From Ornithinimicrobium pratense (lineage in GTDB: Bacteria > Actinomycetota > Actinomycetes > Actinomycetales > Dermatophilaceae), in assembly GCF_008843165.1 (NCBI RefSeq), contig NZ_CP044427.1:620001-684000 (forward strand): a DNA stretch of 64,000 nucleotides. The letters are read 5' to 3'. Position 1 is the stretch's first letter. Every line of letters starts with the position of its first letter. The notes beneath the pieces are model-generated. The model saw only the letters and a list, made by a program, of their open reading frames with translations. It ran no database searches and was not told where the DNA came from. Below, in pieces: positions 34,388-46,763 of this stretch. The position numbers were made by a program, and so were the translations under genes.

Positions 34388-35209
34388 GTGAGCCTGACCG
34401 CCCTAGCCGGGTCTGTCGTCGCGGCCGATTCTTCTTTCCCCCCGACGCCGTCGACCTTCTGGCAGCCTCTCGTGGTCTTCGGGGAGGTGCAGCTGTTCGG
34501 TCAGCAGATGACCATCGCCCTGACCCGCCCCATGGTGGTGCTGGCGTTGACCATGGTCGCCATCGGCGTCTGGCTGCACCTGAGCACCCGCAAGGTGGCG
34601 GTCGTGCCGTCCAAGGGCCAGTGGGTCACCGAGCAGGCGCACGGCTTCATCCGCGAGGGCGTGGCGCGCGACATGATCGGCAGCAAGGACTTCCTGCCCT
34701 ACGTGCCGTTCCTGTTCTCGGTCTTCATCGTCATCCTTTTCAACAACTGGGCCGGGATCATCCCGATGATCAACCTGCCCACCTTCGGCCGGGTCGGGAT
34801 GGCGGCCGGCCTGACGCTTATCGTCTACGTGCTCTACCACGCGATCGGCTTCAAGCGGCACGGCTTCCTGGGTTACTTCAAGTTCATGGTGCCCCCGGGC
34901 CTGCCCGTCGTCATGGTCCCGATCGTCTTCCTGCTGGAGCTGATGACCTTCTTCATCACCCGGCCGCTGACGCTGGCGCTGCGACTGTTCGGCAATATGT
35001 TCGCCGGGCACATGCTCGTCCTGGTGCTGACCCTGGGCGCCTGGCAGATGTTCCAGACCGGTGGCATCTACAGCGTCCTGGCCTTCCCGGCCTGGATCGC
35101 GAGCCTTGGCGTCTTCGTCTTCGAGATGCTCATCCAGGCCATCCAGGCCTACGTCTTCGTCCTGCTGTCCGCCTCCTACATCGGCGCCGCGGTCGCGGAC
35201 GAACACTGA
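34388..35209 (+). CDS. atpB: F1Fo ATP synthase subunit a
   Basis: A 273-residue membrane subunit forming the proton half-channels. Helices run through the protein; the essential Arg is in LTLALRLFGNMFAGHML, and the C-terminal QAYVFVLLSASYIGAAV is typical. GAGGAG lies 6 nt before the GTG at 34388. First core gene of the operon BEFHAGD. Confidence 0.96.
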   Translation: MSLTALAGSVVAADSSFPPTPSTFWQPLVVFGEVQLFGQQMTIALTRPMVVLALTMVAIGVWLHLSTRKVAVVPSKGQWVTEQAHGFIREGVARDMIGSKDFLPYVPFLFSVFIVILFNNWAGIIPMINLPTFGRVGMAAGLTLIVYVLYHAIGFKRHGFLGYFKFMVPPGLPVVMVPIVFLLELMTFFITRPLTLALRLFGNMFAGHMLVLVLTLGAWQMFQTGGIYSVLAFPAWIASLGVFVFEMLIQAIQAYVFVLLSASYIGAAVADEH

Positions 35210-35281
35210 CCTTTCCACCGCACGACCCCCGATCTCCGGCGGCGACCGCCTCCGGAACCGACAGAGAAAGAGAATGCTGCA

Positions 35282-35488
35282 ATGACTGGTGACATCACCC
35301 TCCTCGGCTACGGCCTGGCGACCCTCGGCCCGGCCCTGGCCGTCGGTCTGATCTTCTCCGCCTACCTCAACGGGGTGGCCCGGCAGCCCGAGTCGGCGCC
35401 GCTGCTGCGTCCGTTCACCATCATCGGCTTCGCCGCCGCCGAGGCGCTGGCCATCTTCGGTCTGGTCCTCTTCTTCATCGCTGGCTGA
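35282..35488 (+). CDS. atpE: F1Fo ATP synthase subunit c
   Basis: A 68-residue hairpin that forms the rotor ring. GYGLATLGPALAVGLIFSAY is helix 1, ARQPES the polar loop, and FAAAEALAIFGLVLFF helix 2 with the proton-carrying Glu. No Na+ signature (Gln/Ser pair) is seen, so it is proton-coupled. Confidence 0.97.
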   Translation: MTGDITLLGYGLATLGPALAVGLIFSAYLNGVARQPESAPLLRPFTIIGFAAAEALAIFGLVLFFIAG

Positions 35489-35550
35489 CCCAGCCCGCCC
35501 CGCAACTTCTTGCGCGGCAGCCCGCCGCGCAGCACCACGAGGAGACCACA

Positions 35551-36144
35551 GTGCAACCCATTGCCGAGGCGGCGTTGATGGCGGTGTCGGACTACCCCGA
35601 GTACCACGCCAGCCCGATCGTGCCCTACCTGCCCGAGCTGATCGTCTCGGTCATCTTCTTCCTGATCTTCCTGTTGTTCTTCGCCAAGGTGATCAACCCC
35701 CGGCTGGAGAAGGTCTACCGCGAGCGGACGGACGCGATCGAGGGCGGGATGCAGCGCGCCGAGCAGGCCGAGGCCGAGGCTGCCGCCGCCAAGAAGCAGT
35801 ACGAGGATCAGCTGGGCGAGGCGCGAGCCGAGGCGGCCCGTATCCGCGAGCACGCCAAGGAGCAGGGCGCGCAGATCATCGCGGAGATGCGTGAGCAGGC
35901 CAACGTTGAGGCCGCACGGATCACCGAGACCGCGCACAAGCAGATCGCTGCTGAGCGTCAGCAGGCGATGATCTCGCTGCGCGGCGAGGTGGGCCGGCTC
36001 TCGACCGACCTGGCCAGCAGGATCGTCGGCGAGTCGCTGCACGAGGAGACCCGTCAGCGCGGCATTGTTGACCGGTTCCTGACCGACCTGGACTCCGGGG
36101 CCATCAGCCCCGAGCAGGTGGGCAGCAGCGGGCAGGCTCGTTGA
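35551..36144 (+). CDS. atpF: F1Fo ATP synthase subunit b
   Basis: A 197-residue stator subunit: one N-terminal membrane helix (VPYLPELIVSVIFFLIFLLF) then a long charged coiled coil (Ala/Glu/Gln-rich, heptads through residue 170). GTG start at 35551 with GAGGAGA upstream. The stop overlaps the atpH start (TGATG). Confidence 0.95.
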   Translation: MQPIAEAALMAVSDYPEYHASPIVPYLPELIVSVIFFLIFLLFFAKVINPRLEKVYRERTDAIEGGMQRAEQAEAEAAAAKKQYEDQLGEARAEAARIREHAKEQGAQIIAEMREQANVEAARITETAHKQIAAERQQAMISLRGEVGRLSTDLASRIVGESLHEETRQRGIVDRFLTDLDSGAISPEQVGSSGQAR

Positions 36145-36962
36145 TGGACACCGCCTTCCGACGTTCCTACCACGGCGCCCGTGCGGCGCTGGAGCAGGTG
36201 CTTCAGGACGAGGCAGGCAGCGACGCTGCCCACGTCGGCGACGAGCTCTGGGCCGTCGCCCGGCTCCTGGACGGCAACGCCGCCCTGCGCCGCAGCCTGG
36301 CCGACCCCTCCCGTGAGGGTGTCGACCGCGCCGGGCTGGCCGAGCGGCTGCTGTCCGGCCGGATCGGCCAGGGGGCGCTGCAGGTCACTCAGGCCGTCGC
36401 CGCCCAACGGTGGGCCGGCCCGGGTGTCCTCGCGGACGCTCTGGAGCGGCTCGGGGTCGAGGCCGTCCTGGCCCATGCCGAGCGCCACGGCCGCCTGGGT
36501 CAGGTGGAGGACGAGCTGTTCCGGTTCTCCCGGATCGTCGAGGGTGACGTGGACCTGCAGGCCGCGCTGAGCGACCGTCGCGCCGAGCCGGCTGCCCGGG
36601 TCACGCTGGTGGACCGGCTGCTGGCGGTCAAGACCGCTCCGGAGACCGTGCGCCTGGCCCGCCAGGCCGCCGGTGGGTTGCGGGCGCGCCGCTTCGACCG
36701 TGCGGTCGCGGCCTACCTGGAGCAGGCCGCGGAGCGGCAGCAACAGGTGACCGCCACCGTGGTCAGCGCCGTCCCGCTCACCCACGAGCAGCACGAGAAG
36801 CTCGTCGGCGCACTCAGCCGCCAGTACGGCCGCCAGGTCCACACCAACGTCGTCATCGACGAGAGCGTCGTCGGCGGCATCCGGGTCGAGATCGGTGACG
36901 AGGTCATCGACGGCACCGTCAGCCACCGGTTGGAGCAAGCCCGGCGCCAGATGACCAGCTGA
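36144..36962 (+). CDS. atpH: F1Fo ATP synthase subunit delta
   Basis: A 272-residue delta subunit (OSCP-like) linking F1 to the b stalk. The actinobacterial form is longer than the 177-residue E. coli protein. The N-terminal helical bundle and the conserved C-terminal GGIRVEIGDEVIDGTVSHRL are clear. ATG at 36144 overlaps the atpF stop. Confidence 0.95.
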   Translation: MDTAFRRSYHGARAALEQVLQDEAGSDAAHVGDELWAVARLLDGNAALRRSLADPSREGVDRAGLAERLLSGRIGQGALQVTQAVAAQRWAGPGVLADALERLGVEAVLAHAERHGRLGQVEDELFRFSRIVEGDVDLQAALSDRRAEPAARVTLVDRLLAVKTAPETVRLARQAAGGLRARRFDRAVAAYLEQAAERQQQVTATVVSAVPLTHEQHEKLVGALSRQYGRQVHTNVVIDESVVGGIRVEIGDEVIDGTVSHRLEQARRQMTS

Positions 36963-37049
36963 CCAGCCGACCGACCCACCCCACCGACCCCCGACTACCG
37001 CGACAGACCACCGGCCCGCAGCACCGGGCAGACGAGCAGGAGAGATGAG

Positions 37050-38681
<1,632 letters not shown>

Positions 38682-38691
38682 CCGTCCGGTG

Positions 38692-38728
38692 ATGCCGCGC
38701 CCCGCCCGAGCCGGGCGGGGCACGGCAT
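38692..38728 (+). terminator. hairpin between atpA and atpG
   Basis: ATGCCG, a 1x1 mismatch, then GCCCCGCCCG, loop AGC, CGGGCGGGGC, mismatch, CGGCAT: a 16-bp stem 10 bp after the atpA stop. It may attenuate transcription or protect the upstream mRNA, lowering output of the single-copy gamma subunit relative to alpha. Confidence 0.55.
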
Positions 38729-38770
38729 ACCCGATCAGCACCACCCACGAACGAACGAGAGAGGCGAGAT

Positions 38771-41142
<2,372 letters not shown>

Positions 41143-41160
41143 CCGGCTGCTGATTCGGCC

Positions 41161-41202
41161 CGACGACCGGGCCCGGTGCACCTGCACCGGGCCCGTTCGT
41201 CG
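41161..41202. terminator. strong terminator after atpD
   Basis: CGACGA, mismatch, CGGGCCCGGTG, 6-nt loop, CACCGGGCCCG, mismatch, TCGTCG: a 17-bp stem 18 bp after the atpD stop and 60 bp beyond the stop of the convergent CoA hydrolase gene. It can serve both strands and would end the atp transcript before atpC. Confidence 0.85.
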
Positions 41203-41262
41203 TCAGGGTGGGCGGCGAGGCGCCGCCGTACGCTGTCGTGCGCGGTCAGGGGCTGAGTCCCC

Positions 41263-42495
41263 TCAGGCCAGGCCCAGGTGGTGGGCCTCCTCCCACAGCT
41301 CGTCGCGGACGCGCGGGTGGGCGCAGCTCTCGATCAGACCCGCGGCCTGGTCCTGCTCGGAGTGGCCCCAGATCAGGGCGGTGCCGTGCTCGGTGACGAC
41401 CGCGGACTGCTGGACCGAGGTCACCGGCTCGTCGAGCAACGGCACGATGGTGGACACGTCCGCCTTGGGGTGCCAGGAGCGCAGGGCGATCATCGCCTGG
41501 CCACCCGGGGAGTGCAGCGCACCGACGATGAAGTCGGTCTGCCCGCCGGTGCCGCTGTGGATGCGGGCGTCGATCCGTGAGGCGTTGGCCTGGGCAAAGA
41601 GGTCGACCTCCAGCGCGGTGTTGATCGAGGTCATCATCCGTTGCCGGGCAATCAACGCCGGGTCGTTGGCGCGCTCGGTGCGCAGCATGGTGACCCGCCG
41701 GTTGCCGTCCACCCAGTCGTAGAGCTCCTGGGAGCCGAAGAGGAAGGAGGTGGTGAGCGGGTGACCGTCGTCCAGGGCCCCGGCCCGGTCCAGTGTCAGC
41801 ACCCCGTCGGAGAACATCTCGGTCCAGATCCGCAGGCCGTGGTGACCGGTGAGGGCCGCCAGCGCGGCGTCCGGCACCGCCCCGATGCCCATCTGCAAGG
41901 TGGCGCCCTCCGGCACCCGCTCGGCGACGCGGCGGCCGATCTCCAGCGCGTCCTGGCCGAGGGGGGCCGCGGCACCGGCCGCGGCCAGCGGCGAAGAGGT
42001 GTGCACCGCGTAGTCCACCTGCTCGACGGGGATGAGTGCGTCGCCGTAGGTGTAGGGCATCTGGTCGTTGATGAGCGCCACCACGATGCCGCCCCGCTCC
42101 CGCACCATTTCGTGGGCCGCCGGCAGCACGTTGACCTCCAGGCCTAAGGAGAGCACGCCGTCGCGTGGGGGAGCACAGTGCAGCAGCACGGCGTCCGGGG
42201 GCAGGGTGCGTCGGAAGAGCATGGGCACCAGCGACAGCCGGGAGGGGACGTAGCGCAGGCGGGGGCTGCGTCGCTGGCCCGGACCGACGAAGCTGGTCTC
42301 GAGGGTCACCCCGTCCCGGTCCGGGAGGCCTGCCGGCCCGTTGAGTGCGTGCAGGGTGTAACGCTCCAGCGTCCGGTCCACGACCTCGACCAGATCCCAC
42401 GGGATCACGTGGTTGCCGGACACCACGACGCGGGGATTGTCGGGGAGGGCGTGCAGTGCCCGGGCCAGGCCTGGTGTGTCGATGGTGATCACCAC
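41263..42495 (-). CDS. acetyl-CoA hydrolase/CoA-transferase family protein
   Basis: About 410 residues from GTG 42495 (VVITIDTPGLARALHALPDN); longer N-terminal readings lack a ribosome site. Class I CoA-transferase family 4-hydroxybutyrate CoA-transferase/acetyl-CoA hydrolase: LQMGIGAVPDAALAAL, TEMFSDGVLTL with the likely catalytic Glu, SGTGGQTDFIVGALHSPGG, and ALIWGHSEQDQAAGLIE-like C-terminus. It transfers or removes CoA from a short acyl group. It lies opposite in strand between atpD and atpC, so it breaks the normal atp operon. Confidence 0.88.
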   Translation of the reverse strand: MVITIDTPGLARALHALPDNPRVVVSGNHVIPWDLVEVVDRTLERYTLHALNGPAGLPDRDGVTLETSFVGPGQRRSPRLRYVPSRLSLVPMLFRRTLPPDAVLLHCAPPRDGVLSLGLEVNVLPAAHEMVRERGGIVVALINDQMPYTYGDALIPVEQVDYAVHTSSPLAAAGAAAPLGQDALEIGRRVAERVPEGATLQMGIGAVPDAALAALTGHHGLRIWTEMFSDGVLTLDRAGALDDGHPLTTSFLFGSQELYDWVDGNRRVTMLRTERANDPALIARQRMMTSINTALEVDLFAQANASRIDARIHSGTGGQTDFIVGALHSPGGQAMIALRSWHPKADVSTIVPLLDEPVTSVQQSAVVTEHGTALIWGHSEQDQAAGLIESCAHPRVRDELWEEAHHLGLA

Positions 42496-42601
42496 CTCAT
42501 CCTGCCTTTCCGCACCACGCCGGAAGCAGCCGGGCCCCCGCGGCACGACCTCGTCCGGAAGGGTGGAACGGCACCCGTCCTGGCGGGCAACCACAGGCCG
42601 T

Positions 42602-42607
42602 TAGACT
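42602..42607 (+). promoter_or_regulatory. -10 box of a separate atpC promoter
   Basis: TAGACT 35 bp before the atpC GTG, outside the opposite-strand gene. Identical to the -10 boxes of argS and rpmE. It supports independent transcription of atpC. Confidence 0.55.
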
Positions 42608-42641
42608 GGACGTGTCGCACACCTTGGAAAGGGATCATCTC

Positions 42642-42920
42642 GTGAGTGCACTCCACGTCGAGCTCGTCGCCGCCGATCGTCAGGTCTGGGAGGGCGAGGC
42701 GCAGCAGGTCAGCGCGCGCAGCGTCGACGGCGAACTGGGCATCCTGCCGGGCCACAGCCCGCTGCTGGGCGTGCTGGTCGCCGGCGAGGTGCGGATCAAG
42801 ACCGGCGGAGGTGCCCAGACAGTCACGATCGACGGCGGTTTCCTCTCGGTCGACAACGACCGCGTGGTGATCGTGGCCGAGCACGTGGACGCCGGCAACC
42901 TGGCCACGACCACCGGTTGA
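42642..42920 (+). CDS. atpC: F1Fo ATP synthase subunit epsilon, short form
   Basis: A 92-residue epsilon subunit from GTG 42642 (VSALHVELVAADRQVWEGEA), with AAAGGG 9 nt upstream; a GTG at 42612 is an alternative. The N-terminal beta-sandwich is complete (SVDGELGILPGHSPLLGVL, GGFLSVDNDRVVIVAEHV), but the C-terminal two-helix domain of E. coli-type epsilon (about 130-140 residues) is absent. Loss of that domain removes its ATP-dependent brake. Separated from atpD by 1.5 kb, an opposite-strand gene and a terminator. Confidence 0.92.
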   Translation: MSALHVELVAADRQVWEGEAQQVSARSVDGELGILPGHSPLLGVLVAGEVRIKTGGGAQTVTIDGGFLSVDNDRVVIVAEHVDAGNLATTTG

Positions 42921-42927
42921 CCCGACG

Positions 42928-43356
42928 ATGACGGAGCTGCTGTCCCCGGTGCTGCTCGCCGTCCTCGGCAGCATGCTTCTGCTGGGACTGCTCCTGGGCG
43001 CCTACCGGCTCGTCGGGCAGCGGCATGCCTCCACCATGACCATGCCGGCCGCCTATCGCGCCGAGGGTCAGACCCAATGGTGCCGCGGCACCCTCCGCTT
43101 CATCTCCGGCCGTCTGGTCCTGCGTGGACCAGGCGGCCTTTCTGTCGGCCCGTGGCAGCGCGGCAACCTCGACCTGGGCGTTTCCACCCCGCTCGACGAG
43201 GAGTCCGCGCGGGCGCTGGGGTGCGACGGCCAGATCCAGGTCCCGGTCAGCTACTTCGGCTCCCGCTTCGAGCTGGCCCTCGCCGAGGACCACTACACCG
43301 CGCTGCGGGCCTGGATCGAGGCCGTTCCCCCCGGTTGGAACAGCCAGGTCGCCTAG
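42928..43356 (+). CDS. DUF2550 family membrane-anchored protein
   Basis: A 142-residue protein with one N-terminal membrane helix (SPVLLAVLGSMLLLGLLLGA) and a PH-like beta-rich domain (CRGTLRFISGRLVLRGPGG...). DUF2550 proteins sit directly after atpC across actinobacteria, as here (7-bp gap). Function unknown. Confidence 0.88.
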   Translation: MTELLSPVLLAVLGSMLLLGLLLGAYRLVGQRHASTMTMPAAYRAEGQTQWCRGTLRFISGRLVLRGPGGLSVGPWQRGNLDLGVSTPLDEESARALGCDGQIQVPVSYFGSRFELALAEDHYTALRAWIEAVPPGWNSQVA

Positions 43357-43994
43357 GTCCGGCGGCGCCTCTCCGGCGCCTCGTCCCGGCCGCCGCCGGG
43401 GCGCCACAGCACATCGCCCTCGCCCGCCGTGTTGGCCACCCTGGCCAGGATGAAGAGCAGGTCCGAGAGCCGGTTGAGATACTTCGCGGCCAACGGGTTG
43501 ACGCCGCCCTCGCCCTTGCCTGCCCCTTCCCCAGCGGGCTGGTCGCCATACGTCTCCAGCGCCTCCCAGGACGAGCGCTCGGCGCGCCGGACGACCGTGC
43601 GGGCCACGTGCAGGTGCGCCGAGCCGGGCGTGCCCCCGGGCAGGATGAAGCTGCGCAGCGTGGTCAGCCCCTCGTTGTAGCGGTCGCAGTCGGCCTCGAG
43701 CTCATCGACCCACTCGGCCTTGACCCGCAGTGGCTCCCATTCATAGCTGGTGCGGAGCGGCATGCACAGGTCGGCGCCAACGTCGAAGAGGTCGTTCTGC
43801 ACCCTGGTGAGGGTCTCCCGGACCTCGGGTGGCAGGTCGGCGCTGGACAGGGCCACCCCGAGGACCGAGTTGGCCTCGTCGGTGTCGGCGTAGGCGACCA
43901 GCCGCGGGTCGGTCTTGCGGGTGCGCCCGTTGTCGCCCAGGGCCGTGGTGCCGTCGTCGCCGGTGCGGGTGTAGATCTTGGTGAGGTTGACCAT
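43353..43994 (-). CDS. cob(I)yrinic acid a,c-diamide adenosyltransferase, PduO type
   Basis: A 213-residue ATP:cob(I)alamin adenosyltransferase making adenosyl-B12. TKIYTRTGDDGTTALGDNGR is the ATP-binding N-terminus; VVRRAERSSW holds the conserved Arg/Glu; NRLSDLLFILAR is the C-terminal helix. It converges with DUF2550 (4-bp overlap). Adenosyl-B12 would serve methylmalonyl-CoA mutase, whose partners MeaB and the epimerase are coded nearby. Confidence 0.94.
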   Translation of the reverse strand: MVNLTKIYTRTGDDGTTALGDNGRTRKTDPRLVAYADTDEANSVLGVALSSADLPPEVRETLTRVQNDLFDVGADLCMPLRTSYEWEPLRVKAEWVDELEADCDRYNEGLTTLRSFILPGGTPGSAHLHVARTVVRRAERSSWEALETYGDQPAGEGAGKGEGGVNPLAAKYLNRLSDLLFILARVANTAGEGDVLWRPGGGRDEAPERRRRT

Positions 43995-44076
43995 GGCCCC
44001 GATCGTGCCAGATGAGCGAGTCGGGTATGCGGCCCCGTCGCAGGGACGTGCGTCCGGTCAGCCGCAGGGCGCCCGG

Positions 44077-45603
44077 TCAGGTGACGAGGGTGGCCGCCTC
44101 ACGGCGTGGGTCCGCGGCCGCGAGCAGGCCACCGCCCGGGGAGAGCATGGCGGCGCTGACGCCGCCGAAGTACATGGCCAACCGGGGGTGCTCGTGCCGC
44201 ACCATCCCCGCGGCGTCCAGCGACGCGGCGATCTCGGCGTCCTGCTCGTGGTCGATCCTGGTGCTGCCGTCCTCGAGGCGGCGTGGGTGCATCCGGGGGC
44301 GGTCGGTCGCGGTCTGCAGGTCCTCGCCGTGCCGGGCCAGGTGAATCAGCACCTGGGCCAGGGCGGTGGTGATCCGGTCGGCGCCAGGGGTGCCGATCGC
44401 CAGCACGCCTCCGTCGCTGCGTCGGGCGGTCGTCGGCGCCATGTTGGAGGCCAGCCGCGCGCCGGGAGCCAGCGCGTGCAGACCGCGCCGGTTCAGCTCC
44501 AGCTCCCCGAGGGCGTTGTTGGCGATGAGCCCGGTCCCGGCGATGGTCATGCCGGAGCCATAGCCGGCCGAGGCGGTGAGGGCGCACGCCATACCGTGCT
44601 CGTCCACCACCGAGACGTGGGCGGTGGAGGGGGAGGTGGGCAGCCCCGTGTCGCCGATCTCGTGCAGGGTCTGCAGCAGCTCGGCACCGGCGGCCGCGAG
44701 GTCCTCGGCGGTGTCGATCCGGTCCAGGCGGATGTCCAGGACGTCCCGCATGACCTGCGCGGCCTCAGCCGGGTCGATGTCGCCCTGGACCGCGCTGAGC
44801 AGCCGGAGCAGGGCGGTGAGCACCGGCCCGCCGATCGAGGGCGGGGGGTTGCAGGCGAGGTCCCAGTCCCCGAGGGTGCTGCGCAGGGCCTGTCGGACGA
44901 CCGGCTGGTAGGCCTGCAGGTCGACGAGGGAGAGCAGGCCGTCGCGGGCACGCATGTCGGCGTCAATTGCCCGCGCGACGTCGCCGCGGTAGACGTCGGC
45001 GGCCCCGGCCTGACCGATGTGCTCCAGCGTCTGCGCGAGCTCGGGGTCGACGATCCGATGGCCGACCTGCAGGGGCTCCCCGGCGTTGGTGAGCAGGGCC
45101 CGGGTGGCCGGGTCCCAGGCCAGGATGGTCTCGGTGACCAACGTCAGGTAGGACTGTGAGATGCGGCCCAGGGGGAAACCGGACCGGGCCAGGTCCGCCG
45201 TCGGCTGCACCAGCTCGCGCCAGGGTGCCCGGCCGAACTGCTGGTGCGCGGCGCCCAAGGCGGCGAACATCCCGGGGGTGGCCACCGACCCGGGACCGAC
45301 GTAGGTGACCATGCCGCCGCCGTACTCGGAGGCGGCCTCGATCAGGCCCCTCCCGCGCGCGTCGTCGGTCATCGCCCGCCCCGGCATCTCGACGTTGCCG
45401 TCGATGACCACCGGAGCTCCGGTGCTGGGCCAGATGTTGACGAAGCACCCACCGAGCAACGAGATGATCCCCGGTTCGGTGTGGGAAGCCACCAGCATCG
45501 CCGCGATCGCGGCGTCGACGGCGGTGCCGCCCTCGGCCAGCGCGTGCCGGGCGGCGTCCGTCGCGTAGGCGTTGGGGGCGGCGATCGCAGCGCGGGTGGT
45601 CAT
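44077..45603 (-). CDS. gamma-glutamyltransferase family protein
   Basis: 508 residues, Ntn-hydrolase fold. N-terminal half: ATDAARHALAEGGTAVDAAIA and ISLLGGCFVNIWP; the likely self-cleavage/nucleophile site is STAHVSVVDEHGMACALTAS (Thr before A-H), then GYGSGM and SNMAPTTARRSDGGVLAIGTPG. No signal peptide is seen, so unlike E. coli Ggt it may be cytosolic. It could act on glutathione-like gamma-glutamyl peptides or as an acylase. The ATG at 45603 overlaps the stop of the upstream GtrA gene (ATGA). Confidence 0.9.
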   Translation of the reverse strand: MTTRAAIAAPNAYATDAARHALAEGGTAVDAAIAAMLVASHTEPGIISLLGGCFVNIWPSTGAPVVIDGNVEMPGRAMTDDARGRGLIEAASEYGGGMVTYVGPGSVATPGMFAALGAAHQQFGRAPWRELVQPTADLARSGFPLGRISQSYLTLVTETILAWDPATRALLTNAGEPLQVGHRIVDPELAQTLEHIGQAGAADVYRGDVARAIDADMRARDGLLSLVDLQAYQPVVRQALRSTLGDWDLACNPPPSIGGPVLTALLRLLSAVQGDIDPAEAAQVMRDVLDIRLDRIDTAEDLAAAGAELLQTLHEIGDTGLPTSPSTAHVSVVDEHGMACALTASAGYGSGMTIAGTGLIANNALGELELNRRGLHALAPGARLASNMAPTTARRSDGGVLAIGTPGADRITTALAQVLIHLARHGEDLQTATDRPRMHPRRLEDGSTRIDHEQDAEIAASLDAAGMVRHEHPRLAMYFGGVSAAMLSPGGGLLAAADPRREAATLVT

Positions 45604-45986
45604 GCCGCTGATTCTGCCCGACCGCCGCGGCGCGAGGTGAGCACCAGGCGGGTGAGCAGGAAGGTCACCGGCACCGCCGCCACGGTCATCAGCAGGGTCG
45701 CCCAGCGCTCGTCGACCCAACCCCGCTCGACCAGCAGCACCGATCCCAGGGTCACGACCAGGAAGTTGACCAGGGTCGTGGACGGGAAGATGAGGAAGCG
45801 GCGCCAGGTGGGACGCACCCGGAAGGTGTAGAGCGAGTTGGCGAAGAAGGAGAAGACGATCCCGACGCCGTAGGCCAGCAGGTGTGCGGGCAGGTAGGCC
45901 AGGCCCAACAGGAGCAGCCGGTAGAGCAGGTAGTAGACCAGCGTGTTGGCGACGCCGACGACCAGGAAGCGGGCGAGGGCGCTCAT
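45600..45986 (-). CDS. GtrA-like membrane protein
   Basis: A 128-residue protein with four membrane helices from ATG 45986: FLVVGVANTLVYYLLYRLLL, AYGVGIVFSFFANSLYTFR, FLVVTLGSVLLV, and MTVAAVPVTFLLTRLVL. The VGVANT start and FxxNxxxTF motif mark the GtrA family, helpers in flipping or modifying lipid-linked sugars for cell-surface polysaccharides. Confidence 0.9.
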   Translation of the reverse strand: MSALARFLVVGVANTLVYYLLYRLLLLGLAYLPAHLLAYGVGIVFSFFANSLYTFRVRPTWRRFLIFPSTTLVNFLVVTLGSVLLVERGWVDERWATLLMTVAAVPVTFLLTRLVLTSRRGGRAESAA

Positions 45987-46000
45987 CGAGCCTGGCCTGC

Positions 46001-46696
46001 TCAAAAGAGCCGGGACTCGGCGTCGTCCAGGCCCCGCAGCGCCTCGTAGTCGAGGGTGACGCAACGGATCCCACGGTCGGTGGCCAACACCTTGGCCTGC
46101 GGCTTGATCACCTGGGCGGCGAAGACGCCCGCGACCGGTGCCAGGTGGGGGTCGCGGTTGAGCAGCTCCAGGTAGCGGGTCAGCTGCTCGACGCCGTCGA
46201 TCTCCCCGCGCCGCTTGATCTCGACCGCCACCGTGCGGCCGTCACGGTCGCGGCACAGCAGGTCGACGGGGCCGATGGCGGTGTGGTACTCCCGCCGCAG
46301 CAGGGTCCAGCCGAGACCGAGAGTCTGGACGTGCTCGGCGAGCAGAGCCTGCAGCTGGGACTCGACACCGTCCTTGACCAAGCCGGGGTCCACGCCGAGG
46401 TCGTGCGAGGTGTCGGAGAGGACGTCGTGCAGTCGGATCCGCAGGGTGTCCTCGCGCTTGCCGTGCCGGACCAGCCAGATCGACTGCACGCCCTCCTGAC
46501 GCTCCAGGTCGTCGGGCTCCAGCTCGGCCATGGTGCACGGCGGGGCCATCCAGTTCAGCGGCTTGTAGGAGCCGCCGTCGGAGTGGATGAGCACCGACCC
46601 GTCCGCCTTGACCATGAGCAGGCGCGTCGCCAGGGGCAGGTGCGCCTGGAGGGCACCCTGGTAATCCACCGAGCAGCGGGCGATGACGACACGCAC
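46001..46696 (-). CDS. nucS: mismatch-specific endonuclease NucS
   Basis: A 231-residue NucS, the enzyme of the MutS-independent mismatch repair of actinobacteria. The N-terminal beta domain ([33 protein letters not shown]) binds DNA; the C-terminal RecB-like nuclease has [20 protein letters not shown] with the D...ExK catalytic set. It ends ESRLF, fitting the beta-clamp-binding tail. GTG start with TAGGGT 6 nt upstream, hence leaderless. Confidence 0.96.
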   Translation of the reverse strand: MRVVIARCSVDYQGALQAHLPLATRLLMVKADGSVLIHSDGGSYKPLNWMAPPCTMAELEPDDLERQEGVQSIWLVRHGKREDTLRIRLHDVLSDTSHDLGVDPGLVKDGVESQLQALLAEHVQTLGLGWTLLRREYHTAIGPVDLLCRDRDGRTVAVEIKRRGEIDGVEQLTRYLELLNRDPHLAPVAGVFAAQVIKPQAKVLATDRGIRCVTLDYEALRGLDDAESRLF

Positions 46697-46763
46697 CGGG
46701 CAACCCTAACGGACCGCCTACCTCGCCCGGCCCGGCCGCCGGTGCGTCTGAGAGGATCGGGCC

